Below, piece after piece: positions 39,201 to 50,833 of a stretch of DNA of 64,000 nucleotides. The stretch is taken from the NCBI RefSeq assembly GCF_008831285.2, contig NC_045139.1, forward strand, positions 8,154,204 through 8,218,203, given 5' to 3'. Made by a program: the position numbers and the translations under genes. This stretch comes from Nymphaea colorata. Lineage: Eukaryota > Streptophyta > Magnoliopsida > Nymphaeales > Nymphaeaceae. Every line of letters starts with the position of its first letter. Within the stretch, counting starts at the first letter, position 1. The notes under the pieces were generated by a model that worked only from the letters and a program-made list of their open reading frames with translations, was not told where the DNA came from and made no database searches.

Positions 39201-40709
39201 CAGTTCAACCATTCAAAACTTTAGGGATGACACTGTTGACCAAATTCGACCTCTATGTGGATCACAAAAGAACCTTGCCAGCTTTTAGGAGGAGAAAAGA
39301 TCTCTTGTTGGATTGGGTCAGTTAAATGCCTCCAGTGGAACATTTACCTCCAGTTATAGTTTGCTAAGATTGGACATCAATACAGAAGTAACAGAACCTT
39401 GCTAACTTTTAGGAGGAGATGAGAGCTCTTGTTGGACGGACCATTTAATCCCTTCTCAGGGGAAGATCTGCTTCCAGTTCTAATTGAGAAGAGTTGGACA
39501 TCAGTACAGGCTATGAATATTGAATACAGCTATGTGCAATTTTTTGTTTCATATATGCAGGCTATGGATACAGCTATGTGAAATTTTTGTTTCGTATGTT
39601 TATCACTGGATTGGGAAATTCTATTGACAATTCTGTTTGAGTATCCTGGAAACAGAGATTCAGTGGCTTCTGGATAAATTTGTGACAATTGTGTACTTGA
39701 TCTGATCTTTTGCATTCAGTATACTCTTTTCTTTAAGCACCCCATGATTCTCCATTTCTATTAGCCTTAACGAGATTTTTCTGATGCTACTTTTGATGTG
39801 CTCATGGAAGCTAGGCTATTCCTGACTCGATAGCCGGACTTCAAAACATGGAGGAATTGCATCTTTCTTCCAATATTCTGGTGTCACTGCCGGACTCAAT
39901 TGGCCTGTTACTTAACCTGAGGATACTCAATGTCTCTGGAAACAAGCTAAAAGCACTACCCGATAGCATCTCACACTGCAGGTATACATTTTCTTTGATG
40001 GTGCAATTGTTTCTTTGACATTGGGAACCTTTAGTGGGACTCTAATGAACTCATTTGAATCAGATCATTGGTGGAGTTAGATGTGAGCTTTAATGAGCTT
40101 ACCTTTCTACCAACGAACCTTGGTTATGAATTGGCGAATCTGCAAAAGCTCCTAGTTCATCTAAACAAGATACGATCTCTGCCTTCTTCAGTTTGTGAAA
40201 TGAGATCTCTGAAGCAATTGGATGTTCATTTCAATGAGCTTTGTGGTCTACCTTTTGCAATAGGAAGGTTGACAAACCTTGAGGTTCTGAATTTGAGCAG
40301 CAACTTCAGTGATCTGAAAGAGCTCCCTGAGTCAATCGGGGATCTAACTAATCTCAAGGAACTTGATATTAGCAACAATCAGATTCACATCCTTCCTGAT
40401 TCATTTGGTAGACTAGAGAACTTGGTGAAGCTCAATCTTGATCAGAATCCATTGGTTATCCCTCCTGTAGAAGTTGTTACACAAGGTGTTGAAGCTGTAA
40501 AAGAGTACATGGCAAAAAGATGGGTGGACCTTTTGTTGGAGGAAGAGCATAAAAGTGTACTAGAAGCTAATGCCCAAGCTCCAACTGGTTTGCTGTCTCG
40601 CAGCACTTCTTTCGTAAACAGTTGGGTTTCTAGGATTGCTGGAGGTGTTGCTGGTTATTTGGCCACAACTGGGGAACCTAAAGATCCCTTGCTTGATCAG
40701 CAATTATAG
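36227..40709 (+). CDS. PIRL9: Plant intracellular Ras-group-related LRR protein (PIRL1/PIRL9 type)
   Basis: Four exons (36227-36622, 37001-37336, 39815-39981, 40064-40709) join in frame to 514 aa, close to the roughly 500 aa usual for PIRL1 and PIRL9. The N-terminus is His-rich, followed by a Ser/Gly-rich stretch and a conserved block ([20 protein letters not shown]) that marks this clade. A charged coiled-coil comes at about 133-170 ([15 protein letters not shown] and onward). About ten 23-residue leucine-rich repeats (LPxxIxxLxNLxxLxLxxNxL, like SHOC2) run from about 211 to 435. The C-terminus has the conserved [20 protein letters not shown] segment. PIRLs are soluble plant proteins; Arabidopsis PIRL1 and PIRL9 act in pollen development. 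Whether this is the PIRL1 or PIRL9 orthologue, or a common ancestor, cannot be told here. Confidence 0.92.
39271..39595. repeat. Tandem duplications in PIRL intron 2
   Basis: Two diverged copies of about 120 bases lie head to tail (from GAACCTTGCCAGCTTTTAGG at about 39271 and GAACCTTGCTAACTTTTAGG at about 39393). They are followed by a second short duplication of a GATACAGCTATGTG unit at about 39520-39590. All of it is intronic and non-coding. Confidence 0.65.
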
Positions 40710-41220
40710 TTTTTCCAGCTGAAGCTTGCGGATGAATGCATGTTCTCCTGTAAAGTTTTGAAAGTTTTTGAGTCCTTGCCTCCATGTACTTGTTTTGTTG
40801 TTTGTAGCTCTTATCGCGAATTTTGTTTGTTGGAGCCTTACCAAAAGAAGTTGGTGAACCTTAGCCATATTTTAAGTAACTTTTGTCCTCTCTATCACTA
40901 GCTTATGTTTAAGGGAGCGGTTATTTTACTAACTTGTACCAAACATAATACGGTATTGGGCAAACAGAGAAGGGAAACTTTGTTGATGACAGGGAAAGAA
41001 GAGAGAAACTAAGCGTTTATTGAAGGTCAAATTGACATGCAAGATATCATGCTGCAAATGCAGAGGCAGTAGTAGGAGCAACGCGAATGAGCTCCTTCTC
41101 TGGTGTTAGGACATCGAGTATCTGTTACACCTTACCCTTTGCGCATAATGTGCGGATAGTGCTAGTGGCGGGGGCAGACATTTTCTGTTAAGGGAGACTA
41201 ATTCAAAAAATTTTAGAATG

Positions 41221-41338
41221 ATTGAGGGGGTTTTTAGCAAACAATTGAGAGACAGCAATATATGAAAAAGCAAATTATTATTGAGGGGGTGTTTAGCAAA
41301 CAATTGAGAGGCAGCAATATATGAAGAAGCAAATTATT
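41221..41338. repeat. 59-base tandem duplication
   Basis: Two adjacent units (41221-41279 and 41280-41338) each begin ATTGAGGGGG and end CAAATTATT and differ at only about three positions. They lie between the convergent PIRL and PPR genes. Confidence 0.9.
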
Positions 41339-41984
41339 AGAAGCCACCAATAGGAAAATAAATAAAATTTGTGAGACTGTGTGGGCAAGTGCCAACACAA
41401 GCCCAAATAGCAGTTGATTGCAACTCTTTCAAGAAGAGGATAACAGAGTCTCTTCGAGAAAAGTTCAGACAAATAAAAGAGCAGATACCTCCAAGTTACA
41501 CCTTTCAGGTTTTACTTGCACAACGAGTGATCATGCTTGAGAATTAAACCATGACTACCTTCATGATAGCAGCAGAAACGCCACAATTTACCAATTCTTG
41601 GGAGTCTATACAGAAGTGTACGTTTAAGCATGCACGTTGACCATGTTTTTCTCAAGGGGCTTTCTTACGTTCTGGCACATACCAGTGCTGTTGCATCGTT
41701 GTGAAACTGTTATTAGGAGTACAGAGCTCCTATGCGTGAGGGGGCTTGGCGTATCTGATAGGCACAACTCACGAATGTTGCTCAATCTGTGGAATATCAA
41801 GTTCACCATGAGCATGCGTTCCTTCCGGCGGATTGAAGCTTATGTATATTATGTTATCAGCAATGGAAGCTCGATGTTTTACACCGATGAACTTGGTTCG
41901 TGAGGCTGTTTGACTCCACCATGAGAAAGTGAACACATACTGCTCAGTTCCTGCCAGATTATTTTGTCCTGTTCTCGTACAGCA

Positions 41985-43868
41985 CTACCAGTAATCCCCA
42001 CAAGAGCACTGCTTATTCTTGAAATGGTGGAAGCGATTCATGTCTCTGACAATGATTACACGTTCAACAATCTTTGAAATGAACTTTGTAGCATTATGGC
42101 AATCACCACAGATTCTGAGATTTTTGGTAATCCGAATAGGAGTGCCATCGGACGTGTTCAGAAGTGCAAATGCAATAGCTAGTCTTTCACTGTGATAAGA
42201 GAGCATAGTTTCCTTCATCTCATCTTCAATGTCATGAAGCACAAAGTCTGTTAGAGGTACATAGCCCAGTGCTCTGGCTTGTGCCATCAGTTCCTCAAGA
42301 AGAGAATGCATTTGACGCCATTGCGGATGTGATGTGTCACCAACTCCGAATCGGTAAACCTGGTTGTTGAACTCCACAAAGGTGCATCCTTGAGTTTTCG
42401 TAAGTCCTCTTTCAACCATTACATTTCTCACCCTCTCCACGTCCGTCCATCTTGACTTGGAGGCATATACGTTTGAAAGCAGAACATAGTAACCAGAATG
42501 CTTGGGTTCTGTCTGGAAAAGCTTTGCAGCAGTTCTTTCTGCTAATTCTAAATTACCATGGATTCTGCAGGCGCCAAGTAAAGCTCCAAAAACACCAGCA
42601 TCAGGAGGCACAGGCATTGTTTCTACAAGCTTCTCTGCATCATTCAATCGACCAGAACGACCAAGAAGATCCACCATGCAGGCATAGTGGTTTAATCTTG
42701 GTTCAATCCTGTACTCATCCACCATGGATTTAAAATATCGTTCGCCTTGTTCCAACAGGCCAGAATGGCTACAAGCAGATAGAATACACGTAAATACCAC
42801 ATGGTTCGGTCTTGTACCTTCGCTAATCATCCTGTTAAAGATATCAATGGCATCTTTTCCATGCCCATGCATTCCATAACTAGCTATCATTGTACACCAG
42901 CATATAACATCCTTTCCATCAGTTTGGTCAAACAAATTCCGAGCAATTTCAAGGCTCCCGCAGTTGGCATACATGTCAACCAAAGCCGTTACAACTGAAA
43001 TATCAGCAGAAAATCCAGTTCTTATTATGTGGCTATGAAACCGTTCGCCCATCCTCATAGCTCCCAGATGACCACAAGCCAACAGCACACTCAACAAGCT
43101 TACTCTGTTTGGCCTCACATCTTCTCGTTGCATCACTGCAAAGAAGTCCAACGTTTCACAGTTATAACCATTATGAACATAGCCAGAGATCATGCTCGTC
43201 CACGACACCAGGTCTCTTATCAACATTTTATCAAACACTTGACGTGCATCGTCTACGGATCCACATTTAGCATACATATCGACCAGGGCAGCCCCTACAA
43301 ACACATCAGTCCAGGAGCCATGAACTACTACATGCTGGTGAACCAACTTGCCCCTTTCTAAATCTGACAACGCAGCACATGATTTGAGCACAAAAGGAAA
43401 AGTAAATTTGTCCGGAAAGATACAGTGCCTCATGTCCATGTACAGCAAAATGGCTCGCTCAAACTGGTCGTGGGTGGCGTAACCCCTGATAGTAACATTC
43501 CATAAGAAGCTAGATGGGCTCCGGATCCTATCAAAGACAGCTTGGGAAGAAACCATATCACCAAAGGAAGAATACAAAAGTATGAGCTTCGTAACAAGAA
43601 ACATGTTCTGTTGGAAGCCATGAATGACCAACCGAGCATGGGTTTGCTTGAGAGCACTCAAACTGGTGCAGTCTTGGAGAAGAGCAGGGAAGAAGGGAGT
43701 TGGTTCTGATGGTGCTGGCGTGGGGATGAATTGGTCGGAGGATGGGCGAAAATGGAGTTGTTTTTTACCAAGAAAACTGATAAGATTTGAAGATTGTGAG
43801 ACGAGGGGACAGAGGGATAGATGTTTCGATAGATCAAATGTGTGTTCTAGACCAGCCAAGCCTCCCAT
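41985..43868 (-). CDS. PLS-type pentatricopeptide repeat protein with DYW deaminase domain
   Basis: An intronless 627-aa frame, as is usual for this family. The N-terminal 50 residues are Ser/Leu/Pro-rich and poor in acidic residues toward their end, fitting an organelle targeting peptide, though the exact target is not clear. PPR motifs of P, L and S type run from about 65 to 420 (VxNALVDMYAKCGS-like and WxSMISGY-like signatures are plain). E and E+ motifs follow and then a complete DYW domain. Its zinc and catalytic residues are present: the HSE box (His559, Glu561) and the CGDCH box (Cys587, Cys590, His591), and the protein ends Asp-Tyr-Trp. DYW proteins edit specific cytidines to uridines in mitochondrial or plastid RNA. 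The editing site cannot be inferred without a PPR-code calculation. Confidence 0.95.
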   Translation of the reverse strand: MGGLAGLEHTFDLSKHLSLCPLVSQSSNLISFLGKKQLHFRPSSDQFIPTPAPSEPTPFFPALLQDCTSLSALKQTHARLVIHGFQQNMFLVTKLILLYSSFGDMVSSQAVFDRIRSPSSFLWNVTIRGYATHDQFERAILLYMDMRHCIFPDKFTFPFVLKSCAALSDLERGKLVHQHVVVHGSWTDVFVGAALVDMYAKCGSVDDARQVFDKMLIRDLVSWTSMISGYVHNGYNCETLDFFAVMQREDVRPNRVSLLSVLLACGHLGAMRMGERFHSHIIRTGFSADISVVTALVDMYANCGSLEIARNLFDQTDGKDVICWCTMIASYGMHGHGKDAIDIFNRMISEGTRPNHVVFTCILSACSHSGLLEQGERYFKSMVDEYRIEPRLNHYACMVDLLGRSGRLNDAEKLVETMPVPPDAGVFGALLGACRIHGNLELAERTAAKLFQTEPKHSGYYVLLSNVYASKSRWTDVERVRNVMVERGLTKTQGCTFVEFNNQVYRFGVGDTSHPQWRQMHSLLEELMAQARALGYVPLTDFVLHDIEDEMKETMLSYHSERLAIAFALLNTSDGTPIRITKNLRICGDCHNATKFISKIVERVIIVRDMNRFHHFKNKQCSCGDYW

Positions 43869-44069
43869 ATGCTATGTGGGTTTTCTACAAAGAAAATGTG
43901 AGTGCAGGAACGAGCAGAAGGATTGCTGATGGGAGCTAGAGTTTTTGTCGTTTGATGGTCTTCGACCTTTGAGGTGCTTCGAGATATTTGGAGTCTCAAA
44001 TTCACCGATTTTAGATCAGAACTATCCTTCCTTAAGGCCCTGGAGGGAAAATGGAAGGAAAGAATAAAC

Positions 44070-46227
44070 AATCATTTTGTTGGGTTGATTAATTAAGCAG
44101 AAGAAATAAAATGAAAGTCAAAAACATGTTTGGTTCAACCCCTTTCCCTCCATAAAAAAAAAGCTTAAATCTGAGCTTTTATGTTTATACTGTGAGTCCC
44201 ACAAACAATGGATTTGAAATCAACCTTGGATCTCAAATACACCCTGAATAAGTTTGCATAAGGCCTTTTGGATTTAAAACTTTAAATATTCAAGCTTAAA
44301 GCATTGGCTTGAACTCAACTTGTAGGTTAAGCTTAAGTTGGAGCCGAGTCAAGTTCTGAGTTATTCGATTCTTGGCCAACTTTAATGGTGCTAGACCATT
44401 TAGGTGGTACTCGACATGAGCAATGAAAATGACCCTGCAACTATCATGAATGAAGTTGAATATGAAGGTCCCCCTTTTAGCTTGTGGGTCATGTTGGCAT
44501 ATAAAAAGCTACAATGATGTGTATTTAATTTGGTTGAAAGGGACAAGGGCTTTGCATTCAGCTTTCCCAAGCTGAAAAGTCAGAAAGCAGTTGAGCCAAA
44601 GGAGATAAAGTAAACTAGAGGCTTGGACAGCACTTCACCTTTTCTCATTGGACACTGGTGACTGCAAACCAATATGTGACACTCTTGCTTTAATTTGTGA
44701 TGGTGAAACTGACACCTTGACTTTGTTCTATAATGAAATTTGGCTTATCGGGTCTCATATTGTGCTATAGTAAGTTGTTGCCAATCATACAAAAAGGTTG
44801 GATTTTTTTTTTAATATTTTTAAGTGAAGGCCGAAACCTCATTCCTTCTTTCCATCGCTATTAAATCTAGGGCTGCTTTTGGTGCTTCTCGTGATGCCTT
44901 CGCTATACTTTAACTTGTATGTTAGTGTCTTCATTTTTGCAGTAGAAAAGGTTAACATTCGAATTAGAGGCTAACCGCCTACCTGCCCCTGCCCCATCTA
45001 TTGCACCAACACCTTTGGGATTTTTACATTTTGATCTAAGTATCATGATTATGTAAAGATAGATAGAGTTTTTTACAAGGTAGATACAACTACACATACC
45101 CAGCTTCTTTATACAATAGATGCACATTGTGGCAAACTCTTACTCAAAAGTATGGGGTTCCAAAAGGGGTAGTCCAAATATCCGCTCATATGGGGCTGGT
45201 TTGAACCAGGCTAGCCGAGATTTGGGTAGAACGGCACCTAATTTGAAGCAAGTTCCGGATTAAAATATTTTTGTAAGTTCTAAATTTGAAAAGTATATTT
45301 TATAGCCAAATACAACCAGTAATGTTGACGTGTATCCACAATAATATGCATCAATTTTGTAAAATACTTTCCAATAACAAATGAGAATCAATATTTACAA
45401 GATCGCCAAATTTAGCGATTGGTAGGTAATTGATAATACATTCATTGTTAATGTTATTCCAGGCGAGGGAGAGGTTAACAATCCACCATTTCGAAAAGCC
45501 TACCTTTATGGTCCTCAGCATCATCAGTAGTAGCAACTTGCACCCTTCAACTTAGGCATCGTAGCCCACCACTTAAGATACAAGGACATGACACCCATAG
45601 GGAACATACTAAAGATCTTTCTCTTTACAAACTCCTTACCCCACTAGCTTTGCTATACCTCTTACAAACATTATTAATGTTATTAGCGTCAATAGTTTAA
45701 CTTTAATTTTCAATTGACTCACAAAATTGATAAGAAAAGCATTGTATTCTTAAACACATGTTTTTAGAATATATGATTTAGAAAACACAATGCGTTCCAG
45801 GACACATAACCTTATCATGAATATTATTCCTAACGATGAAAAAGATTACATCATCTTTCGTAGAAAGAGAGAACAAATACTTTTGAATTTATGTGTTGGG
45901 AGAAGCTATTGTTCTCCTTACGAAATCCCCCCTTGTTGGCTATTGAGGTTCATTTGATCAATTTAAACCGTGTCAATGAAATAATGTAGGTATGTTTAGG
46001 ACAATGAAATGCAATGAACACAATCTGCTAAGTTTATGACTATGGTTAGCTGCAGACTCTTGTGCATCACAATAACATCGAGGCGAGACGATGAACGGAA
46101 CTGGGAAGATGGCACTGACTTCTACAATTGAAATTGGTTGTTTGCAACATTTTCAAAGGAAAGCAGACGAGGACGTCAAGAAAAGAACAATGGATGGGAA
46201 AGAATTTTGGAAATATACTATTCTAAG
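44070..46227. other. Intergenic DNA
   Basis: AT-rich spacer upstream of the PPR gene. I see no convincing gene. Several weak open frames (for example 45351-45536 on the minus strand) have no recognised domain. Confidence 0.5.
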
Positions 46228-46592
46228 GAGTTGTTTGGCAATAATAATACTTTGCAACTGTCTCTCTTGAAACAATGTAACAAGTATTTCATAAATTGCT
46301 TTAAGGCATAGTTGGCAAATTCGTGACTCGAACTCAGGTTGGTTGATGATTAGGTCACCGGTTCAATGAGTTGACTCGCCAAATTGGCCGAATTTTAAAA
46401 TAACCTTAAATCGGGCGAGTCGGGGCCGAGTCAGATAGAGTTAGGTCAAGGTAGGGGCGAGTCTAGGGCGAGCCTGTCCAACTTTAGCTCGTGGCCGGGT
46501 TTTCTAGCGATTTGAGTTGACTCGGTAACCAACTATAGTTTTATGACAGATTTATGAGACAGTAACAATACGTTATTGTTGCCAAACGAATG
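46228..46592. mobile_element. MITE with GTTTGGCA-type ends, interrupted by a second element
   Basis: The left end GAGTTGTTTGGCAATAATA is matched by the reverse complement of the right end (TTCGTTTGGCAACAATAACG). This is the family seen at 12605-12753. Between the arms sits a complete second inverted-repeat element (46307-46538). Confidence 0.55.
46307..46538. mobile_element. MITE-like element with CATAGTTGG ends, copy 2
   Basis: The left end is CATAGTTGG and the right end CCAACTATAG, a complementary pair of nine bases with one mismatch at the tip. The interior is rich in GACTCG and GGCGAGTC motifs, as in the copy at 13029-13330. It lies nested inside another element. Confidence 0.55.
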
Positions 46593-48240
46593 TTAAGAGG
46601 TGTTGGTAAACACCCCTTGTCCCAAATAAAATTAAACGGAATGTATTAGCTGATGTGCAACATAAATTTCTAACTTAGGTACCCACACAGCCCTGAACCT
46701 TGAGGCTGGATGCGTGACTGAACTTTGCTCACCAAAAATTAAACAACAACCAAGTAGCGTTAAAATTATCAATGAATGTCACCTCCTTTTTTAGAGCCAA
46801 CAAGGACTAATATCTTATATAAAGTGTGATTGATTTGGGCATCAAGATTTGAGGAAAAGAGTAAAGGTTGTTCAAAGTGAAACTCAAGCAACCAAAGGGC
46901 TCGGGCAATCCCATCGTGATCTTGACTAGCACATAGTCTACCGATCAATGGTTGAGCAAAAAACTTTTTACTTGTAATTACTACTTTGAGTAAACAAAAA
47001 AAAAACCTTGCAATTGGGTAAAAAAAAAACGTAAATAACAAAGTCGGCAACACATATATAATAAAACAAATTGTACGAGTTCATGTGGCCGACTGCCCAC
47101 ATGAGCCCACGCGCTGCCAATGCTTTTCATACTGAAAGATGCAAGGAGCCCATGCATGTGGTCGCAAATGAAACCGTGCAATCTTTTTATGTGGTCTTGT
47201 TTCTAGGACAACTAAACCTACTCAGCAAGAGAAATAGGCACGCCCATTTAAATCAGGATCCGAACTTAGATGTTCAAAAGCTCATTTAGGTGTAGCCGTA
47301 GTCTAACAAAGACATAACTAGAAGGGGAGGCGATTGGGCTTGCAAATTGGCCGGATTCAAGACAGCTAAATAGAGTAGAGGTAGGGTCGAAATCGAAATC
47401 TACATAAAACAAACTGACAATGCTCTCAAACCAAATCCGACCCATTTATAATCCTCAGCCAATTCTTGTTCAGATCATACGAGGGCGTTTGGCAGCTGTA
47501 AAAGTATGCTACTGTTCCAAGTATTTACCTTAAAATTGAAGCAAATTCAAGAAATATGTGTTCCAGTTATGAATCTATCCCAACTTTTATGTTAGATACA
47601 TGAAAAAGTAAGACAGGGTCTTGAACTGTTAACCTTTAGATCTTAAGTCCTGGATTAATATCTATCTCCATCAATCTAATATTGTGTGTCTAAGATTTGA
47701 TGGTCGGACGAAGAGATTTGATGCCCTTAAAGTTTAGAATGTGATGAAGATCTTTCAAAATAAATAAGAAGTACCCGATCTTTCTTCACAGATATTCTAT
47801 GCATATACGTGTGCAATGTATTGAAGGCTTCACTCATATTTATCATTAAAATAAAGTGGAAGCACCACTAAGTAAAAGGAAACACGAATGACGAAGCGAG
47901 ATGCGCTCGGGGAACCGAGGAAGTGTGGATTTGGGAGAATGATACAGAAGGATAGAACACAGCTTGAGGAGAGAAGCGAATCCGGAAAGCGAATTTCGAA
48001 AAAGAACGCGGATATCTCAACGATAATTACATTGGTTCGCTCGGTCTTCAATCTTTAGAAAACGAGGCGAAGTCGACGTTGGGCGGGGAGTACAGGGTGC
48101 CCACAGAGCAGCTCTTCTGCTCTCACTTTCTCTGCAATTTGCAGAAGCTTAATTGCCTCCTGTCTTTTTCACGGTATTATAGTGCTTCGATAACCGCCTA
48201 CCTCCCTCCGAAACCATTACTAATATCATCTTCCTTAGAG
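46593..48240. other. Intergenic DNA and likely 5' flank of the small membrane-protein gene
   Basis: I see no gene in this spacer. The last 200 bases (CT-rich, with CTCTTCTGCTCTCACTTTCTC near 48111) are a plausible 5' UTR or promoter. No clear TATA box was assigned. Confidence 0.45.
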
Positions 48241-48286
48241 GGAGAGGCCGGGCAAAGAAGAAGTTCGGTTGCTGGGAGATAGATCA

Positions 48287-48745
48287 ATGGCAGGTGGCTC
48301 CCTGGTTCTGAGGCTGATGAGCAAGAGGAGAACGTGGGCAGCCCTCTTTGCCGTCGTCTACGCCCTTCTGCTCTCCAGTTCATGGACGTTGGTCCGCTCC
48401 ACATTCTCCGCCAAGGCCACCACCACCGCGGCCGCCGCCGCCACCAAGTTCCCTTGGTCGGCCGTTTACGCATCGGTTCTGTTGGGGGCGGCGGTGGGCG
48501 TCCTGTCGATGCTGGCGGTGCTGGCCCTCGCCGTCCCTTCCATGCTGTTCGCATGGATCACCATCCTGGTGCTGCTGGCCTTGGACCAGAGGCGCCCCAG
48601 CCGCTCGCTCGTGCTCGAGGGCCGCAAGATCACCGCCGAGATGTCGGGGATGACGCTGAGGATAATGCTCCAGGAAGGCAGGACCCTTGCTGCTCTCTGT
48701 GTGATCTTCAGCTTCTTCCTTTTGACCACTCTCAGGCACATTTAA
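48287..48745 (+). CDS. Small four-pass membrane protein, conserved in plants
   Basis: A 152-aa single-exon frame with four hydrophobic segments at about 17-36, 60-82, 83-99 and 133-149, and a basic MSKRRT box before the first. Poly-Ala and poly-Thr (residues 43-53) fall in the first loop. A conserved hydrophilic loop (RSLVLEGRKITAEMSG) precedes the last segment. The family is familiar as uncharacterised plant transmembrane proteins; the function is unknown. The ATG at 48287 is chosen because the paralogue at 63173 keeps the same MAGGS start; a longer start at 48269 would add six residues. Third codon positions are strongly GC-rich, unlike the neighbouring AT-rich genes. Confidence 0.8.
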   Translation: MAGGSLVLRLMSKRRTWAALFAVVYALLLSSSWTLVRSTFSAKATTTAAAAATKFPWSAVYASVLLGAAVGVLSMLAVLALAVPSMLFAWITILVLLALDQRRPSRSLVLEGRKITAEMSGMTLRIMLQEGRTLAALCVIFSFFLLTTLRHI

Positions 48746-49559
48746 GATCTCCCTCTCTCTTTCTAGCTCTTGCTCTGAGACAGACTTGCGCAGAAACGGT
48801 TGCAACAGAGATCAGAGAAAATTGAATTAATTGGTAAGCGGTTTATGGAGCTGTCACCCCTTTCTCCTGCAAAATGTCAAGTCTCTGAACATCAAGGCAG
48901 GGTGGCCGGAGCTCGCCGGAATTTAGCAGGGAGCAGGTCGATTAAGTGGTAGAAGATTTTCTCCCTTCTCTTCACAAGATACTGTGGTTAGATTTTTCTT
49001 TTCTCCTTTCTTTGAAACCCATGGTGATCCCAACATTTCAGGCCGATGCATGTAAATTATTTTGTTGGTAGATTCCATATTTGGGAGAAGCAAACATGTT
49101 TCATATTTCTTTCTCGTTTCTCTTTGAAGATGAAGAAGTCTCCTCCAATCGGTGGCCGCATTACAATTCCAAAAGAACATTATTGGCTTCCACTATGGAA
49201 GAGGACGCCATTGATGAAGAATCCTATGTTTTCTTTTATATATTAAAAATGTTAGAAGTTTCATTCAACCGCATGTACATCTTGAAGGGAGAATTAATTA
49301 GATTCTTTTGTTGAAAACGGCAGTCTGAATTATTGAAAGTCGACTCAAAGCAGCTTTTGGTATTTGGATAGTGGATCCATTGTTTTCTATCACTGTCAAT
49401 GCTATGCATAATGTTAGCACACGTTAACATCACAGAGGAAGACCTTTTTCTAGTCAAAAGTTCGTATTCGAAAGCAGTATCACTGCAACTTGATAGGATT
49501 TTGATCCCATCGATATGTATCAAAGTGTAGATCCAATAAGCTACCACTGTTATCCAAGT

Positions 49560-49980
49560 TAGAACATGTTAAATATATAAACAATCATGTTCTATCCTTA
49601 GATCTTCCTAGCAAATATTTATATGCTTTTGTAAGTCTAAAAGCTGTAAATCAGTGTTGTTATCAGAGCCGGCCGATTCGAATTGAATCGTTTGCGAATC
49701 GATCCATTCAACGACCGATTCGAGAGTCCCACATCTTTTTTTATTAAATGACAGCGGAAGGAGAAAGCGCGTTAAAATTAATTAATGAAAACCAATGAAG
49801 CTTTTCGGTCGTTATCTTGGCAGATTTGGTGAATACATGGGATTCGATCTGTCAACTTAATAATCTAATAGTCTTGCGGATTTAGTTACCATGTGACCTG
49901 TCTTTAAAAGCGGATCCAGCATGATCCGTTCTGATTCTATCATTACGGATCGAAATCTGACCATTTTACCCAGTAACATG
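49560..49980. repeat. Segmental duplicate A (matches 56360-57700)
   Basis: The block matches 56360-56440 and 57250-57700 piece by piece (GTTATCAGAGCCGGCCGATT, GACAGCGGAAGGAGAAAG, CAGATTTGGTGAATACATGG). The other copy carries a large insertion after AAATATTTATATRC, so this copy is the empty-site version. No gene lies in it. Confidence 0.85.
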
Positions 49981-50380
49981 GCCAACTTATTGTCAGACCA
50001 GTTCCTTGGCTCGAGGAGTTGATAACTTGATAGCCTTAACGTTTCAAACCAAAAGGCACAAAATTAACATTCTTTGGAGCTTCGTTTGGAATGTCATTGT
50101 CAAATACATGGTGAGCATTATAAGAAAAGGAATTTTTAGGGTATTATACAGTAAAGTTGTATATTTTGAGAATATCTTGAAAAAATCTACGCAAATTTTT
50201 AAAAAATTTAAAACATTCAATAAACCCTGAAAATTATAAAAAATATGATTGCGTTTTTTATTTTCTGCCGTTGAAAGAAAAACAGGTCTAATTGCCATTT
50301 TATACGGTATAACTTATTTTTCGCATATTATACACATTTTTTTCGAATAATAGGCGTTTTCTATAACAATGGTTGACAGA

Positions 50381-50833
50381 TCAAATTGCAAGCTGCTCAA
50401 GGGTATCTTCCCTCTCATAGACCGGTGCTATGGCTGGCTTTATTTCAGAACCTAAACGCTGGAGTGTGGCACAAAAATTCTTCTTCAAACTGACGCCGAA
50501 ATTGTTAAAATGCTGGCCTAGTTCTGAAATTGTTACTTTTCCCTCTTCGGTTGGGTCCACCCTTACATCCATTATTGATGTGTCCTTTTTAATTTCTGCA
50601 CTCAGTGGAAGTTTTTCATGATCGTTCCGACTCGGATATCCCTCTATCCTGCCCCCACAAGATCTGGTCAGTATGGTTGGAGCCGAGTTGTCATCAGCCC
50701 CCTTAGCTCTGGTTCGACCCCCATGCCTAGATTGTTGGCCAGATGTATACATTTGATAGGGAGTTGTGGGTGTCCATCTTGGTTGGAACCTCCATTCATG
50801 GTTCCCCACTCTAAGGAGGTCATCTTCATACAT
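50381..50833 (-). CDS. Unidentified open reading frame, possibly transposon-derived
   Basis: A 150-codon open frame (MYEDDLLRVGNHEWRFQPRW and onward) with no recognised domain. It is Arg- and Asp-rich and non-hydrophobic, and it overlaps a second partly open frame at 50668-50967. The surroundings are repeat-derived: a GTATAATAC-type repeat precedes it and a duplicated block follows. It may be a gag-like or transposase remnant. A real host gene is not excluded. Confidence 0.2.
   Translation of the reverse strand: MYEDDLLRVGNHEWRFQPRWTPTTPYQMYTSGQQSRHGGRTRAKGADDNSAPTILTRSCGGRIEGYPSRNDHEKLPLSAEIKKDTSIMDVRVDPTEEGKVTISELGQHFNNFGVSLKKNFCATLQRLGSEIKPAIAPVYEREDTLEQLAI

Noticed and set aside
48334..48825. 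163-codon + frame overlapping the membrane-protein gene
   Set aside because: It is a GC-rich shadow frame, Pro/Arg/His-rich. The other frame has membrane segments and is the one kept similar in the duplicate.
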